From Actinobacteria bacterium IMCC26256 (GTDB lineage Bacteria; Actinomycetota; Acidimicrobiia; IMCC26256), in assembly GCA_001023575.1 (NCBI GenBank), contig CP011489.1, forward strand, positions 2,045,001 through 2,109,000: 64,000 nt of DNA, written 5' to 3'. Positions 25,488 through 34,137 of this stretch are shown here, in pieces. A model generated the notes under the pieces. The model made no database searches, was not told the origin of the DNA, and worked only from the letters and a program-made list of their open reading frames with translations. Both the position numbers and the translations under genes were made by a program. Numbering within the stretch: position 1 is the stretch's first letter; each line of letters opens with the position of its first letter.

Positions 25488-26675
25488 TTAGCGGGGTTCG
25501 CGCGGGAGCCCAAGCACCCGCTCGCCGATGATATTTCTTTGGATCTCACTCGCGCCTGCGTAGATTGTCTCTGCGCGACTCGACATGAATATTTGGTGGA
25601 AATCTTCTAGTTCATACTCGCCATTTCCCTCGCTGGCGACGAGGAGTGCATCTGTTCCTAAGACATCCATTGCACGCTCGCCAAGTGTGCGATGCCAGTT
25701 GCTCCAGAAAAGTTTGCCGATACTGCTTGAGGGGCCGATAACTCCTCGAGCCACAAGATCAGTAAGCATACGCATTCCGTTGTACTTCATGACCTGAACC
25801 CCAATATAGGAGTCTGCAAGATCCTGACGAGTAGTCGCTTCCTTACTGCGGCCGTTGCCCTGAGCCACCTCGATGACCTCACGCAACTCTCGCTGAAAGG
25901 CGAGCTGCTGGCTCATAAACGCAGTACCACGCTCGAATCCAAGGGTCGCCATTGCCACAGCCCAACCATCCCCAACCTCACCGAGTACAAGGTCTGCGGA
26001 GGTTCGGGCATCGCTGAAATAAACCTCGTTGAACTCAGCCGAACCCGTCATCTGGCGAAGGGGTCGAATCTCAACACCAGGCTGATCCATCGGCACGAGT
26101 AAATATGAGAGACCCTTATGGCCCGTCGATCCAGCCTCAGTACGTGCAACTACGAAGCACCACTGCGCGCGATGAGCAAGAGTCGTCCAGACTTTCTGCC
26201 CATTGATTACCCACTCATCACCATCGCGCACTGCTCGTGTTGCAACGTTTGAGAGGTCCGAGCCAGCATCGGGCTCTGAGTACCCCTGGCACCACAGTTC
26301 ATCGACGCTCTGAATCTTCGGGAGAAACCGGCTCTTCTGCTCGTGGGTTCCATATGCAATCAACGTGGGTGCAAAAAGACCCTCGCCGAAGAATGAGATA
26401 CGCGCCGGCGCGTTTGCTTTCGCGTACTCCTCGTTGAAGATGACCTGCTGGGAGAAATTGAGATTGCGCCCGCCGTACTCCTCTGGCCACGACATTCCAA
26501 CCCATCGGTCGCGCCCTAGAGTGCGCTCCCATTCAATGCGGGTGTCCCAACCTCTTTCATCTGCCGGGCCTCCACGCCCACCGAGCGCTGCGAACTCGCC
26601 GACGAGGTTCTCGGAGAGCCATGCCCGAATCTCATCACGAAATGCTGCCTCAGCCGAGGTGTCACGGAAGTCCAC
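25488..26675 (-). CDS. Acyl-CoA dehydrogenase, larger subunit type
   Basis: A 395-residue acyl-CoA dehydrogenase: IRAWLSENL and WVGMSWPEEYGG in the N-terminal domain, WCQGYSEPDAGSDLS binding flavin and substrate, VINGQKVWTTLAH, a LGFERGT segment that holds a candidate catalytic Glu, and C-terminal FMSSRAETIYAGASEIQRN followed by IIGERVLGLPR. The last motif is characteristic of the FadE26/FadE17 type. With the following gene it may form an alpha2-beta2 enzyme. It is first in its operon and diverges from the MBL-fold gene, with 116 bp between the two starts. Confidence 0.88.
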   Translation of the reverse strand: MDFRDTSAEAAFRDEIRAWLSENLVGEFAALGGRGGPADERGWDTRIEWERTLGRDRWVGMSWPEEYGGRNLNFSQQVIFNEEYAKANAPARISFFGEGLFAPTLIAYGTHEQKSRFLPKIQSVDELWCQGYSEPDAGSDLSNVATRAVRDGDEWVINGQKVWTTLAHRAQWCFVVARTEAGSTGHKGLSYLLVPMDQPGVEIRPLRQMTGSAEFNEVYFSDARTSADLVLGEVGDGWAVAMATLGFERGTAFMSQQLAFQRELREVIEVAQGNGRSKEATTRQDLADSYIGVQVMKYNGMRMLTDLVARGVIGPSSSIGKLFWSNWHRTLGERAMDVLGTDALLVASEGNGEYELEDFHQIFMSSRAETIYAGASEIQRNIIGERVLGLPREPR

Positions 26676-26791
26676 GGGGGCGACGCTACCGGACTAAGCC
26701 ATCGCCATTCCAACGCGGCGGGGTCCGCTAAATGGAGACTCCAAACTCCGGCTTCCGGCGCCGTTCGCCGATCGCCATTACCCTTTGCGGC

Positions 26792-27427
26792 ATGCCAGAG
26801 CCTAAGGACTACACACCCACCGGACCTGCCCACTATGAGGACACCTTGGTACGGGTTGACCGATTTGTAGTGGGGCCCGTTGAGAACAATGTCTTCATTA
26901 TCCGAGACAAGGGCTCAGGCGAGGCGATCCTCATTGATGCAGCCAACGAGCACGATCTCCTAGTGCCCCTCTGCAAGGCCACCGGTGTCAGGCGAGTGCT
27001 CACAACTCACGGGCATTGGGACCATATTCAGGCTGTAACCGCAGTAAGGGATGCTGGGATCGATGTAGGGGTCGCCGCTGAGGACGCCGCTGAGCTCTCG
27101 GGCTACGACTTCATCATTCATGACGGAGATATCTGCCAAGTAGGGGCGCTTCGCTTCAAGGCGATGCACACGCCTGGCCATTCCCCTGGATCTACCTCGT
27201 TTCTCCTTGAGGGGACGCGCCTTCTATTCACTGGGGACACGCTATTCCCCGGCGGGCCAGGCAATACATCGTTCCCTGATGCCTCATTTGAGACCATCAT
27301 CGACTCCATTGAGGGGCGAATCTTCACACTCCCGGCTGAGACCATTGTCCTGCCCGGGCACGGGCTCGATACGACAGTGGGGGCCGAGCGCCCCAGCATT
27401 GGAGATTGGGTCGAACGCGGTTGGTAG
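26792..27427 (+). CDS. Metallo-beta-lactamase-fold hydrolase (glyoxalase II-like)
   Basis: A 211-residue MBL-fold enzyme. Metal ligands are plain: THGHWDH (HxHxDH), HTPGHSPGS, FTGDTLF with the bridging Asp, and a C-terminal LPGHG. This pattern matches small YcbL/glyoxalase II-like hydrolases that cleave thioesters such as S-lactoylglutathione or mycothiol analogues; the exact substrate is unknown. ATG 26792 is chosen on family length; an in-frame ATG 60 bases upstream would add an Arg-rich stretch unlike the family. It lies 43 bp before sufC1 and may share its transcript. Confidence 0.85.
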   Translation: MPEPKDYTPTGPAHYEDTLVRVDRFVVGPVENNVFIIRDKGSGEAILIDAANEHDLLVPLCKATGVRRVLTTHGHWDHIQAVTAVRDAGIDVGVAAEDAAELSGYDFIIHDGDICQVGALRFKAMHTPGHSPGSTSFLLEGTRLLFTGDTLFPGGPGNTSFPDASFETIIDSIEGRIFTLPAETIVLPGHGLDTTVGAERPSIGDWVERGW

Positions 27428-27432
27428 CCATA

Positions 27433-27451
27433 ATTTCCACTACGCGCATAG
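27433..27451 (+). promoter_or_regulatory. Shared 19-bp element upstream of sufC1
   Basis: ATTTCCACTACGCGCATAG ends 19 bp before the sufC1 ATG. A copy with 17 of 19 identical bases lies upstream of the other suf operon at 35601-35619. No other shared similarity exists between the two spacers. It is a candidate operator for an iron-sulfur regulator (SufR- or Rrf2-type); neither regulator is encoded in the window. Confidence 0.5.
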
Positions 27452-27470
27452 GGGTATTACTGTGGCCCCT

Positions 27471-28286
27471 ATGAACTCCTCTACTGAATCCCCAAATAGC
27501 CCCCTCCAGGATGAAGCCGCCGAGGTTCGCACTGCCCCGGTCCTATTGATCGAGGACCTCCATGTTGAGGCCGATGGATCCGAGATACTGCGGGGGGTAA
27601 GCCTCTCTATCGGCGCCGGTGAGATTCATACCCTCATGGGCCCCAATGGCTCCGGAAAGTCCACCCTCGCGAATGCACTGCTCGCCAACCCCGCGTACAC
27701 GATTACCAAGGGGCGCATCTTGTTCAAGGGCGAGGACATAACGCAGCTCCCAACCGATGAGCGTGCAGCTCGAGGCCTCTTCCTCGGCTTCCAACACCCA
27801 GAGGAGATTCCAGGCGTCAGCGTCTTGAACTTCCTGCGACAGTCGATGGCCGTTCGAAAAGGAATCAACGACCTATCCGTTCTTGAGGTTCGTATGGCAC
27901 TAATTGAGTGGACCAAGCGACTCGGTATGGATCAACGCTTTACACAGCGCTACTTAAACGAGGGTTTCTCTGGTGGCGAGCGTAAGCGTAACGAGATTCT
28001 TCAGATGGCACTCATGGATCCAGACCTTGCGATTCTCGATGAGACCGACTCAGGTCTAGACATAGATGCACTGCGCGACGTCGCCAATGGAATCATTGAG
28101 GTACGCAATTCTCGCCCCGATCTTGGGGTGCTAATCATCACTCACTATCAACGCATACTTGAGCACCTCACTCCAGATCGCGTGCACGTTCTTCTCGACG
28201 GAAAAATCGTGAGCACCGGCGGCCCAGAGATCGCACTACGTATTGAGGCCGAGGGCTTCGAGTCATTCCGAGACGAAGCAGCCTGA
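27471..28286 (+). CDS. sufC: Fe-S cluster assembly ATPase SufC, first copy
   Basis: A 271-residue ABC-type ATPase without a membrane domain. It has MGPNGSGKSTLANALL (Walker A), the Q-loop LGFQHPEEIPGV, NEGFSGGERKRNEILQM (signature, canonical for SufC), LAILDETDSGLDIDALRDV (Walker B and D-loop) and ITHYQRIL. About 30 residues precede the usual SufC start; an in-frame GTG at 27462 is also possible. SufC drives the SufB-SufD scaffold, but here it sits with sufS and sufU (next gene starts after 1 bp), while a second sufC lies with sufB and sufD at 31708. Confidence 0.92.
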   Translation: MNSSTESPNSPLQDEAAEVRTAPVLLIEDLHVEADGSEILRGVSLSIGAGEIHTLMGPNGSGKSTLANALLANPAYTITKGRILFKGEDITQLPTDERAARGLFLGFQHPEEIPGVSVLNFLRQSMAVRKGINDLSVLEVRMALIEWTKRLGMDQRFTQRYLNEGFSGGERKRNEILQMALMDPDLAILDETDSGLDIDALRDVANGIIEVRNSRPDLGVLIITHYQRILEHLTPDRVHVLLDGKIVSTGGPEIALRIEAEGFESFRDEAA

Positions 28287-28287
28287 A

Positions 28288-29520
28288 GTGTCAATAGACC
28301 TAGCGGCAATTCGAGCAGAGTTTCCTCTCCTTAAGCGCAAAATAAACGGCAAAAGGCTTGTTTATGTCGATAGCGCCGCCACCTCACAGAAACCGCAGTC
28401 GGTTCTCGATGCGATGGATAACTACTACACGACGCAGAACGCAAATGTGCATCGTGGGGTTTATACCCTCGCCGAAGAAGCGACATCTGCATTTGAGTCA
28501 GCACGCGCACGCACCGCAAAGTTCATAGGCGCACAAGATCCTCACGAACTCGTATTCACACGGAACGCAACTGAGTCAATCAATCTCGTGGCACGCACTT
28601 GGGGCTATCAAAATCTTCGCGATGGAGATGTTGTAGTCCTAACCGAGATGGAGCACCATGCAAATATTGTTCCGTGGCAGATGCTCAGCGCTGAGCGCGG
28701 CATCATCATCCGATGGATTCCAATCACTTCTGACTACCGACTCGACCTAAGCGATATCGATGCGCTCCTCGATGGTGCATCGCTACTCGCAGTTACATCG
28801 ATGTCGAACGTGCTTGGCACAGTAAATGACCTTGAGAAACTCGTTGCAGCAGCGCGTAGTGCAGGTGCAAAGGTATTGGTCGACGCATGTCAATCAATCC
28901 CTCACGACCCAGTTGATGTAGTTGCATGGGGTGCAGATTTTGTTGCCTTTTCAGGGCACAAGATGATGGGGCCAACAGGCATAGGCGCACTCTGGGCGCG
29001 GCGTGAACTACTTGAGGAGATGCCCCCCTTCCTCGGTGGTGGCGAGATGATTCGCGATGTTCGCAAAGACGGCTTCACCATGAATGACGTCCCCTGGAAG
29101 TTTGAGGCAGGCACGCCGGCAATTGCAGAGGCAATCGGCCTCGGCGCAGCGGTTGATTGGCTAAGCGCTGTGGGCATGGAGAACATCGCCGAGCACGAGC
29201 GAGCACTCACCGAATATGCCCTCGAGCAGCTCACCTCAGCGTTCGGCGACGAGATCACGATCTATGGCCCCCAGACAGCGGAGGGGCGCGGGAGTGCAGT
29301 CTCGTTCCTATTCAATGAGATCCATGCGCATGACATCTCTCAGGTTCTAGATGAGGATGGGGTCTGCGTTAGGGCTGGCCACCACTGCGCCAAGCCCCTG
29401 ATGAGGGTTCTCGGGGTCCCCGCTACTAGCCGGGCCTCATTCGCCATCTACAACACATTTGAAGACGTAGACGCCCTTGTGGAGGCCCTCCATAAAGCAA
29501 AAACATTCTTTGCCCGCTGA
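28288..29520 (+). CDS. sufS: Cysteine desulfurase SufS
   Basis: A 410-residue PLP enzyme that takes sulfur from cysteine for cluster assembly. Landmarks are VYVDSAATSQKPQ, HRGVYTLAEEAT, TRNATESINLVA, EHHANIVPW, AFSGHKMMGPTGIG with the PLP lysine, and RAGHHCAKPLM with the persulfide cysteine. It is the group II (SufS) type. The GTG at 28288 is one base after the sufC1 stop; upstream in-frame codons overlap sufC1 and are rejected. SufU follows 18 bp later and is its sulfur acceptor. Confidence 0.95.
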   Translation: MSIDLAAIRAEFPLLKRKINGKRLVYVDSAATSQKPQSVLDAMDNYYTTQNANVHRGVYTLAEEATSAFESARARTAKFIGAQDPHELVFTRNATESINLVARTWGYQNLRDGDVVVLTEMEHHANIVPWQMLSAERGIIIRWIPITSDYRLDLSDIDALLDGASLLAVTSMSNVLGTVNDLEKLVAAARSAGAKVLVDACQSIPHDPVDVVAWGADFVAFSGHKMMGPTGIGALWARRELLEEMPPFLGGGEMIRDVRKDGFTMNDVPWKFEAGTPAIAEAIGLGAAVDWLSAVGMENIAEHERALTEYALEQLTSAFGDEITIYGPQTAEGRGSAVSFLFNEIHAHDISQVLDEDGVCVRAGHHCAKPLMRVLGVPATSRASFAIYNTFEDVDALVEALHKAKTFFAR

Positions 29521-29538
29521 GAACGTAGGATTGCAGAC

Positions 29539-30021
29539 GTGCCCGGACTCGAAGACCTCTATCGCGAGATAATTCTTGATCACTATCGCTCACCACGTAA
29601 CCGCGGCGAGTTACCAACGCCACCCGCTCTAAGCGCCGAGGGGTTCAATCCTCTCTGTGGAGACGAGGTTGTGCTGTACCTAAATGTTGATGCCGAGGGC
29701 AATGTCACAGATATAAAGACCGGTGGGCAGGGCTGCTCCATTAGTCAGGCCTCGACCTCAATGATGGGCGCCGCAGTAAAGGGTAAATCCATCGCAGAGG
29801 CACGACAATTAATCACGGCCTTCAAAGCGTTGATGTCTATCCACGAATCCAAGCTCGAGGGCGGCGACGCTACTGCCGCCACAGAAGAGGCAATCGCAGG
29901 GGTTCGACTAGGCGACCTTGAGGCACTCCAGGGGGTAGTTAAGTTCCCTGTGCGGATTAAATGCGCCACCCTTGCATGGAACACGCTGACTCAAATCCTT
30001 GATGAGTCAGACTCGGCTTAA
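29539..30021 (+). CDS. sufU: Sulfurtransferase / Fe-S assembly protein SufU
   Basis: A 160-residue IscU-like protein. The zinc/sulfur ligands are Cys40 and Asp42 in NPLCGD, Cys66 in GGQGCSIS, and Cys142 in RIKCATLAW. An insertion of about 20 residues between the second and third ligand regions marks it as SufU and not IscU. SufU takes persulfide from SufS and passes sulfur to SufBCD. GTG start at 29539, 18 bp after sufS. It ends the plus-strand suf operon. Confidence 0.93.
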   Translation: MPGLEDLYREIILDHYRSPRNRGELPTPPALSAEGFNPLCGDEVVLYLNVDAEGNVTDIKTGGQGCSISQASTSMMGAAVKGKSIAEARQLITAFKALMSIHESKLEGGDATAATEEAIAGVRLGDLEALQGVVKFPVRIKCATLAWNTLTQILDESDSA

Positions 30022-30046
30022 CTCCATATCCATAAAGCGAGAAGAA

Positions 30047-30068
30047 GCTCAGAACAAGCCCAGAACAA
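30047..30068. repeat. 11-bp tandem pair downstream of sufU
   Basis: GCTCAGAACAA is followed immediately by GCCCAGAACAA (10 of 11 identical). It lies in the 189-bp spacer between sufU and the 59-aa gene. It is one of several such duplications in the window. Confidence 0.7.
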
Positions 30069-30210
30069 ATGAGACTTTCGACCAGTAAAAAAGGCACCTA
30101 GGACTCCCACGAAGTAATAAGATTATGCGAGTCGGGAATGAATAGTTCTCGGAGTACGTTAGAGACCAAGAAGCACTACCCCCTTATAAGAGCAAGACCG
30201 AGAGGAGCAA

Positions 30211-30390
30211 ATGGTGAACACCGAGATGGTGCAACTCATCGACGCCGGCTTAACAAGATTCGGCACACGCGACCTCGTCTCAGGTACTGAAGTCATGGAC
30301 TTCCTACTTGACCTGCGTCTCTCAATCCTCAACCTGCCAGACCCACTGGCCCAGCTCCTCGAAGAAGAGTCTCAGCCACTAGTCGGCTAA
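30211..30390 (+). CDS. Small protein of unknown function, 59 residues
   Basis: ATG at 30211 with an AGAGGAG ribosome site about 8 bases upstream, and TAA at 30388-30390. The product (begins MVNTEMVQLIDAGL; contains SGTEVMDFLLDLRLSI) looks like two amphipathic helices joined by a turn, without membrane segment or cysteines. A factor-independent terminator 45 bp downstream makes it a complete small transcription unit. I recall similar short proteins with a DLLLDLR-like helix in actinobacteria but cannot name a function. The location between sufU and the L,D-transpeptidase gives no clear clue. Confidence 0.75.
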   Translation: MVNTEMVQLIDAGLTRFGTRDLVSGTEVMDFLLDLRLSILNLPDPLAQLLEEESQPLVG

Positions 30391-30434
30391 GGATTTATGC
30401 GGCGCATAGCGTCGCAGTAATGAGGCCATCAATC

Positions 30435-30463
30435 TTCTGCCAATAGTTACGGCAGAATTTTTT
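30435..30463 (+). terminator. Factor-independent terminator after the 59-aa gene
   Basis: TTCTGCC (30435-30441), loop of 9, GGCAGAA (30451-30457), then six T (30458-30463). This is a textbook stem with U-tract, 44 bp past the stop at 30390. It would isolate the small gene, and perhaps sufCSU, from the transpeptidase gene downstream. Confidence 0.85.
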
Positions 30464-30501
30464 GCGAGAGCGTCAATGCTCAGGTTCCGACGCGTGGCAG
30501 A

Positions 30502-31656
30502 ATCAGGTTTATCGACGATCTAATCCCCGACCCATCGCTTCAACCTGCTCCGTCAAGGCGCGAACGTCGCCACGCTCGGAACTCCAAGGGCCCTCGCTCC
30601 CGTGTCCTCCTCATCGGGATCGCAGCAATAATTGCAGTCGGGGCGATAGGAGCAACCGCGTTTGCTCTTACCTCTCAACCTGATTCCCGCCCCACTGCCG
30701 GCGCCTCTGTTGCCTCCTCCACGACAACAACAACCACTATTGCGCCGACGACTACCACGACAATTCCAGTCTTCGCACAGCCCGCAGCTATCGATCTCCC
30801 TGCAGTACCGGCCGGCGAGGTATCTGAGGGTTCTACTGGCACAGAGGTTGCTGCATACCAAGCCCGCCTCGCATCACTGCACTTTGATCCGGGCACACAG
30901 AGCGGAACCTTTACAAGCGACACCACATATGCGATACACGCTCTCCAGAAGATGATGGGCGTGCCCGTTAGCGGTCGTCTCGGCGAGCCGGAGCGCCTTG
31001 CGCTTATGAACTTTCAATACCCAGCACCGCTAAAGCCTGATGCTGAGCCAAACCGCACAGAGATTGACGTTACGAAGCAAGTGATGACTCTCTACATAGA
31101 CCGACAGGTTCGCCTCATCACAACAATCTCAACAGGCTCCGGGAAGAACTACTGCTACACGCCTTTCTATAAGACGGTTCGCGTCTGTGAGGACGCGAAT
31201 ACCCCTGAGGGTCGATTTGCTTATACGTATTTCGTAAACGCATGGCACAGGTCCCCGCTTGGGCAGCTCTATAAACCCTTCTACTTCAATGGCGGAATCG
31301 CAGTCCACGGCTACCCAGATGTACCAGTCCGCCCTGCATCTCATGGCTGCACGCGAGTTCCAATGCGAATAGCTGATTACTGGAGCACGCTTGTCACCAA
31401 GGGCGACGCCGTATATGTGATTGGGAAGACAGCAACCACCGTCTCTGCCCCGAATGTCATAAACCCTAAGCAGAGTGCATTGCCAGGGACGCGCACTATT
31501 GGTGGAGTACCGAGCGTCGCTGGTCAGACGACTACTACTACCGGCGCTCCAACTCTTGGGCCGGTTGAGTCAACCTCTACAAGCACGCCGACAGAGTCTT
31601 CGAGCACCTCAACTACCACGAGCACTACAGAGCCACCGCCGCCGCCACCGCTCTAA
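30502..31656 (+). CDS. L,D-transpeptidase with peptidoglycan-binding domain (start codon unresolved)
   Basis: A membrane-anchored wall enzyme making 3-3 peptidoglycan crosslinks. Reading from 30502: a basic cytosolic tail, one transmembrane segment (about residues 35-56), a Thr-rich linker (60-95), a peptidoglycan-binding-like domain (about 105-165, YQARLASLHFDPGT), the YkuD domain with HGYPD and SHGCTRVP carrying the catalytic His and Cys, and a Ser/Thr/Pro tail. The first in-frame ATG is 30952, which would cut off the anchor and most of the binding domain. The frame is open back to 30424 with no ATG, GTG or TTG. A GTG at 30494 lies one frame off. Either a rare start codon or a one-base frameshift near 30495-30515 is likely. 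Confidence 0.8.
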   Translation: MRFIDDLIPDPSLQPAPSRRERRHARNSKGPRSRVLLIGIAAIIAVGAIGATAFALTSQPDSRPTAGASVASSTTTTTTIAPTTTTTIPVFAQPAAIDLPAVPAGEVSEGSTGTEVAAYQARLASLHFDPGTQSGTFTSDTTYAIHALQKMMGVPVSGRLGEPERLALMNFQYPAPLKPDAEPNRTEIDVTKQVMTLYIDRQVRLITTISTGSGKNYCYTPFYKTVRVCEDANTPEGRFAYTYFVNAWHRSPLGQLYKPFYFNGGIAVHGYPDVPVRPASHGCTRVPMRIADYWSTLVTKGDAVYVIGKTATTVSAPNVINPKQSALPGTRTIGGVPSVAGQTTTTTGAPTLGPVESTSTSTPTESSSTSTTTSTTEPPPPPPL

Positions 31657-31676
31657 ATCTTCCCTATAAGCCTTCG

Positions 31677-31693
31677 CCGCTCCTGTGGAGCGG
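31677..31693. terminator. Inverted repeat between convergent genes, possible bidirectional terminator
   Basis: CCGCTCC-TGT-GGAGCGG, a perfect 7-bp stem with 3-base loop, lies in the 51 bp between the L,D-transpeptidase (plus) and sufC2 (minus). There is no T-tract on either side, so termination efficiency is uncertain. Confidence 0.45.
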
Positions 31694-31707
31694 GGGTAGT
31701 TACGGGA

Positions 31708-32508
31708 TTAAAAAGTTCGGTGCGAGAAGGGATCTGCTCGGTTGAACTCAACCGGCTCGGGGATCTCAATCCCTAAGCGCGCAGCTAGACCGTCGTAGCC
31801 CTCAACCTCTAACTCATCAGCGAGTTCTGGTCCACCACTTGTAACGATGCGACCGCCCATGAAGACATGCACGACATCTGGGTTGAGTTCAGTGAGGAGC
31901 CGAGAGTAGTGAGTAATAGCGAGAACGCCGAGACCGTCCTCTTGAGTCATCGCCTTAACCCTTCGCGCTACATCCCTAAGCGCATCTACATCTAAGCCAG
32001 AGTCGATCTCATCCAAGACTGCGAAACTAGGGGCAAGCATCGCCAACTGAAGAGTCTCAGCACGTTTCTGCTCTCCACCAGAGAACTCAACGTTTACCCC
32101 TCTGGTAAGGAACTCATCGCGCACGGCTAGGCGCTGTGCCTCTGAGATAAGCCGGTCATTGAGCCCATCAACCTGAGATCCTCGGGCGCGCATCGCTGCC
32201 TCAAGCAGATCCTCAACACGTACCCCTGGTACCTCAACGGGGTACTGCATCGCTAGGAATAAACCTGCTGCTGCGCGCTGCCATGTCTCGAGTCCAAGCA
32301 ACTCGACGCCGTTGACCGTTACAGACCCTGCAGTTGATTCATAACCTTCGCGCCCCATTAGAACGTGAGAGAGGGTCGACTTACCCGAGCCGTTAGGCCC
32401 CATAAGCGCATGGACCTCGCCGGGGAGAATCTCGAGGTCGACACCGGTGAGTATCTCCCCTCCAGCTACACCTCCACGCAGGCCCTTGATGACGAATGAA
32501 TTACTCAT
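31708..32508 (-). CDS. sufC: Fe-S cluster assembly ATPase SufC, second copy
   Basis: A 266-residue SufC paralog. It has MGPNGSGKSTLSHVLMG, the Q-loop LAMQYPVEVPGV, EFSGGEQKRAETLQL as signature, FAVLDEIDSGLDVDALRDV and ITHYSRLL. It differs from the first copy in the residues after the Q-loop and in the signature region, so it is an old duplication or a separate acquisition, not a recent copy. It ends the sufB-sufD-Rieske operon and overlaps the Rieske gene by 4 bp, so it is the likely partner of SufB and SufD. The C-terminal 20 residues (EIPEPVEFNRADPF) extend beyond the usual end. Confidence 0.92.
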   Translation of the reverse strand: MSNSFVIKGLRGGVAGGEILTGVDLEILPGEVHALMGPNGSGKSTLSHVLMGREGYESTAGSVTVNGVELLGLETWQRAAAGLFLAMQYPVEVPGVRVEDLLEAAMRARGSQVDGLNDRLISEAQRLAVRDEFLTRGVNVEFSGGEQKRAETLQLAMLAPSFAVLDEIDSGLDVDALRDVARRVKAMTQEDGLGVLAITHYSRLLTELNPDVVHVFMGGRIVTSGGPELADELEVEGYDGLAARLGIEIPEPVEFNRADPFSHRTF

Positions 32509-32819
32509 GGAACCACCACCAATACATCGTCCCCATCAACGCGCACTCCATATGTTGGTACCGGGCGCGTAGCGGGGAGAGAGGCTGGCTCTCCGCTGAC
32601 AAGCGAGAACATTGCACCGTGCTTGGGGCACTCAATCGCACATGCTTCGCTATCAATTTGGCCCTCGGAGAGAGAAGCCTCTGCATGCGAGCAGCGATCG
32701 CCTAAGGCGTACCAGTTATCCCCGATGTGAACGACAACTACACGCATCCCATCGACATCGACGCGTAGGGATGCTCCGTCTGCAATCTCGCTAATTGAGG
32801 AGACTCGAATCTCAGGCAT
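32505..32819 (-). CDS. Rieske-type [2Fe-2S] ferredoxin of the suf operon
   Basis: A 104-residue soluble Rieske protein. The cluster ligands are CSH (Cys-x-His) and CPKH (Cys-x2-His), spaced as in BphF/NirD-type ferredoxins. Such a gene sits between sufD and sufC in many actinobacterial suf operons and may supply electrons to cluster assembly; that role is inferred. The ATG at 32819 overlaps the end of sufD by 8 bp, and an upstream in-frame ATG within sufD is rejected because it would add non-homologous sequence. It overlaps sufC2 by 4 bp. Confidence 0.92.
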   Translation of the reverse strand: MPEIRVSSISEIADGASLRVDVDGMRVVVVHIGDNWYALGDRCSHAEASLSEGQIDSEACAIECPKHGAMFSLVSGEPASLPATRPVPTYGVRVDGDDVLVVVP

Positions 32820-34119
32820 GGGCGAGACCTGCATGCAAGTTGCCGATTTTGTCTTGTACTGAGCGGCGCAGAGGAGCGACAAGCGCAGGCACCGGAAGCC
32901 TCTCGAATACATCCTCGAAGAACCCGAGAACAATTAGGCGCTCTGCCTCTTCGGGTGGGACTCCACGTGTTGCGAGGTAATAACGCTGGTCTTCGTCGAT
33001 CGGCCCAACAGCAGAGGCGTGAGCACAGCGCACGTCATCGGCCTCAATCACGAGGTTTGGGATCGACTCTGCGCCGGCACCCTCTGTTAGAACAAGGTTT
33101 CTATTGCTCTGTACCGCACGCGACTTCTGCGCCTCTGGTCGTATGTGGACCATGCCTGAGTAGACAGAACGCGCAGTATCTTCAACTGCGCCTTTGAACA
33201 GAAGGTTGCTCGTTGTATTCGGTGCAGCGTGATCTTGAAGGGTGCGGAAATCAAGCATCTGATCGTTGTCGCCGTAGTAGACCGCAACCTGCTCCGACTC
33301 AGCACCGACGCCCTCAAGAAGCGACTCGCTTCGAAGACGCGCGTATGAGCCGCCAAGCGCTACCGCTGATGAGTGGAGAACCGCATCGCGCCCAAGGTGC
33401 GCACGCTGAAGCGCAATGCTTGTTGTCTTGTCTCCGTATTCTTGAACAGATTGGTAACGAACATTTGCTCCGTCACCAAGAATTAACTCGACTACTCCGT
33501 CGACTAGATGCACGACGTTTGGGGATCCGAAGCGCTCAAGAACCGAGACTTGGCTTAACTCTTCTGCAATCACAATTGTGTGCGGGAACGAAGCGACTCC
33601 CTCACCGTCACACCAGTGGATCACTACGATCGGCTGCTCTACAACAACGCCACGAGGGACATGAATATACGCGCCTCCGGCTAAAAAGGCGTCATGGAGA
33701 AGCGTAAAAGCATCGGGGGAAGCATCAGATGTCAAGCCAACTCGCCCAACCGCAGTATCAGCATCGAGCATTGCTAGGTCACCGACAACCACACCGCGCG
33801 CCTCTAGAGCAGGGTCAATCTCATGATGAACAACTCGACCATCGCGCACAACTATGAGGGCTGATCGTGCTCCAAGTTCGGCAGCGACAGGCCCACCACC
33901 AGGGACAGCATCGACCCCAGGCTGGCCCAACTCTTCACCAGACATGGGCCGGTATTTAGTGAGATCAAGGTCACCGACACGGCTATAGCGCCAGATCTCT
34001 TCATCGGCTGTTGGCCACTCGAGATCTTTGAGGGATTCAATGGCGCGCAGGCGACGCTGGCTAAGCCACTCTGGGCCGCCAAGATCTAATGATGCTTCGG
34101 GGGTAAAGCGATTACTCAA
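32812..34119 (-). CDS. sufD: Fe-S cluster assembly protein SufD
   Basis: A 435-residue beta-helix scaffold subunit that pairs with SufB. The N-terminal helical part contains LKDLEWPTADEEIWRYS; the core has GAYIHVPRGVVVEQPI, SVLERFGSP, and VQSNRNLVLTEGAGAESIP before RCAHASAVGPIDEDQRYYL, all typical of the SufB/SufD family, with the His at the cluster interface. It begins with a TTG (34119), 18 bp after sufB, with no strong ribosome site. The sequence is complete. Confidence 0.93.
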   Translation of the reverse strand: MSNRFTPEASLDLGGPEWLSQRRLRAIESLKDLEWPTADEEIWRYSRVGDLDLTKYRPMSGEELGQPGVDAVPGGGPVAAELGARSALIVVRDGRVVHHEIDPALEARGVVVGDLAMLDADTAVGRVGLTSDASPDAFTLLHDAFLAGGAYIHVPRGVVVEQPIVVIHWCDGEGVASFPHTIVIAEELSQVSVLERFGSPNVVHLVDGVVELILGDGANVRYQSVQEYGDKTTSIALQRAHLGRDAVLHSSAVALGGSYARLRSESLLEGVGAESEQVAVYYGDNDQMLDFRTLQDHAAPNTTSNLLFKGAVEDTARSVYSGMVHIRPEAQKSRAVQSNRNLVLTEGAGAESIPNLVIEADDVRCAHASAVGPIDEDQRYYLATRGVPPEEAERLIVLGFFEDVFERLPVPALVAPLRRSVQDKIGNLHAGLAHA

Positions 34120-34137
34120 TGTTTTTGCTGGCGACTA

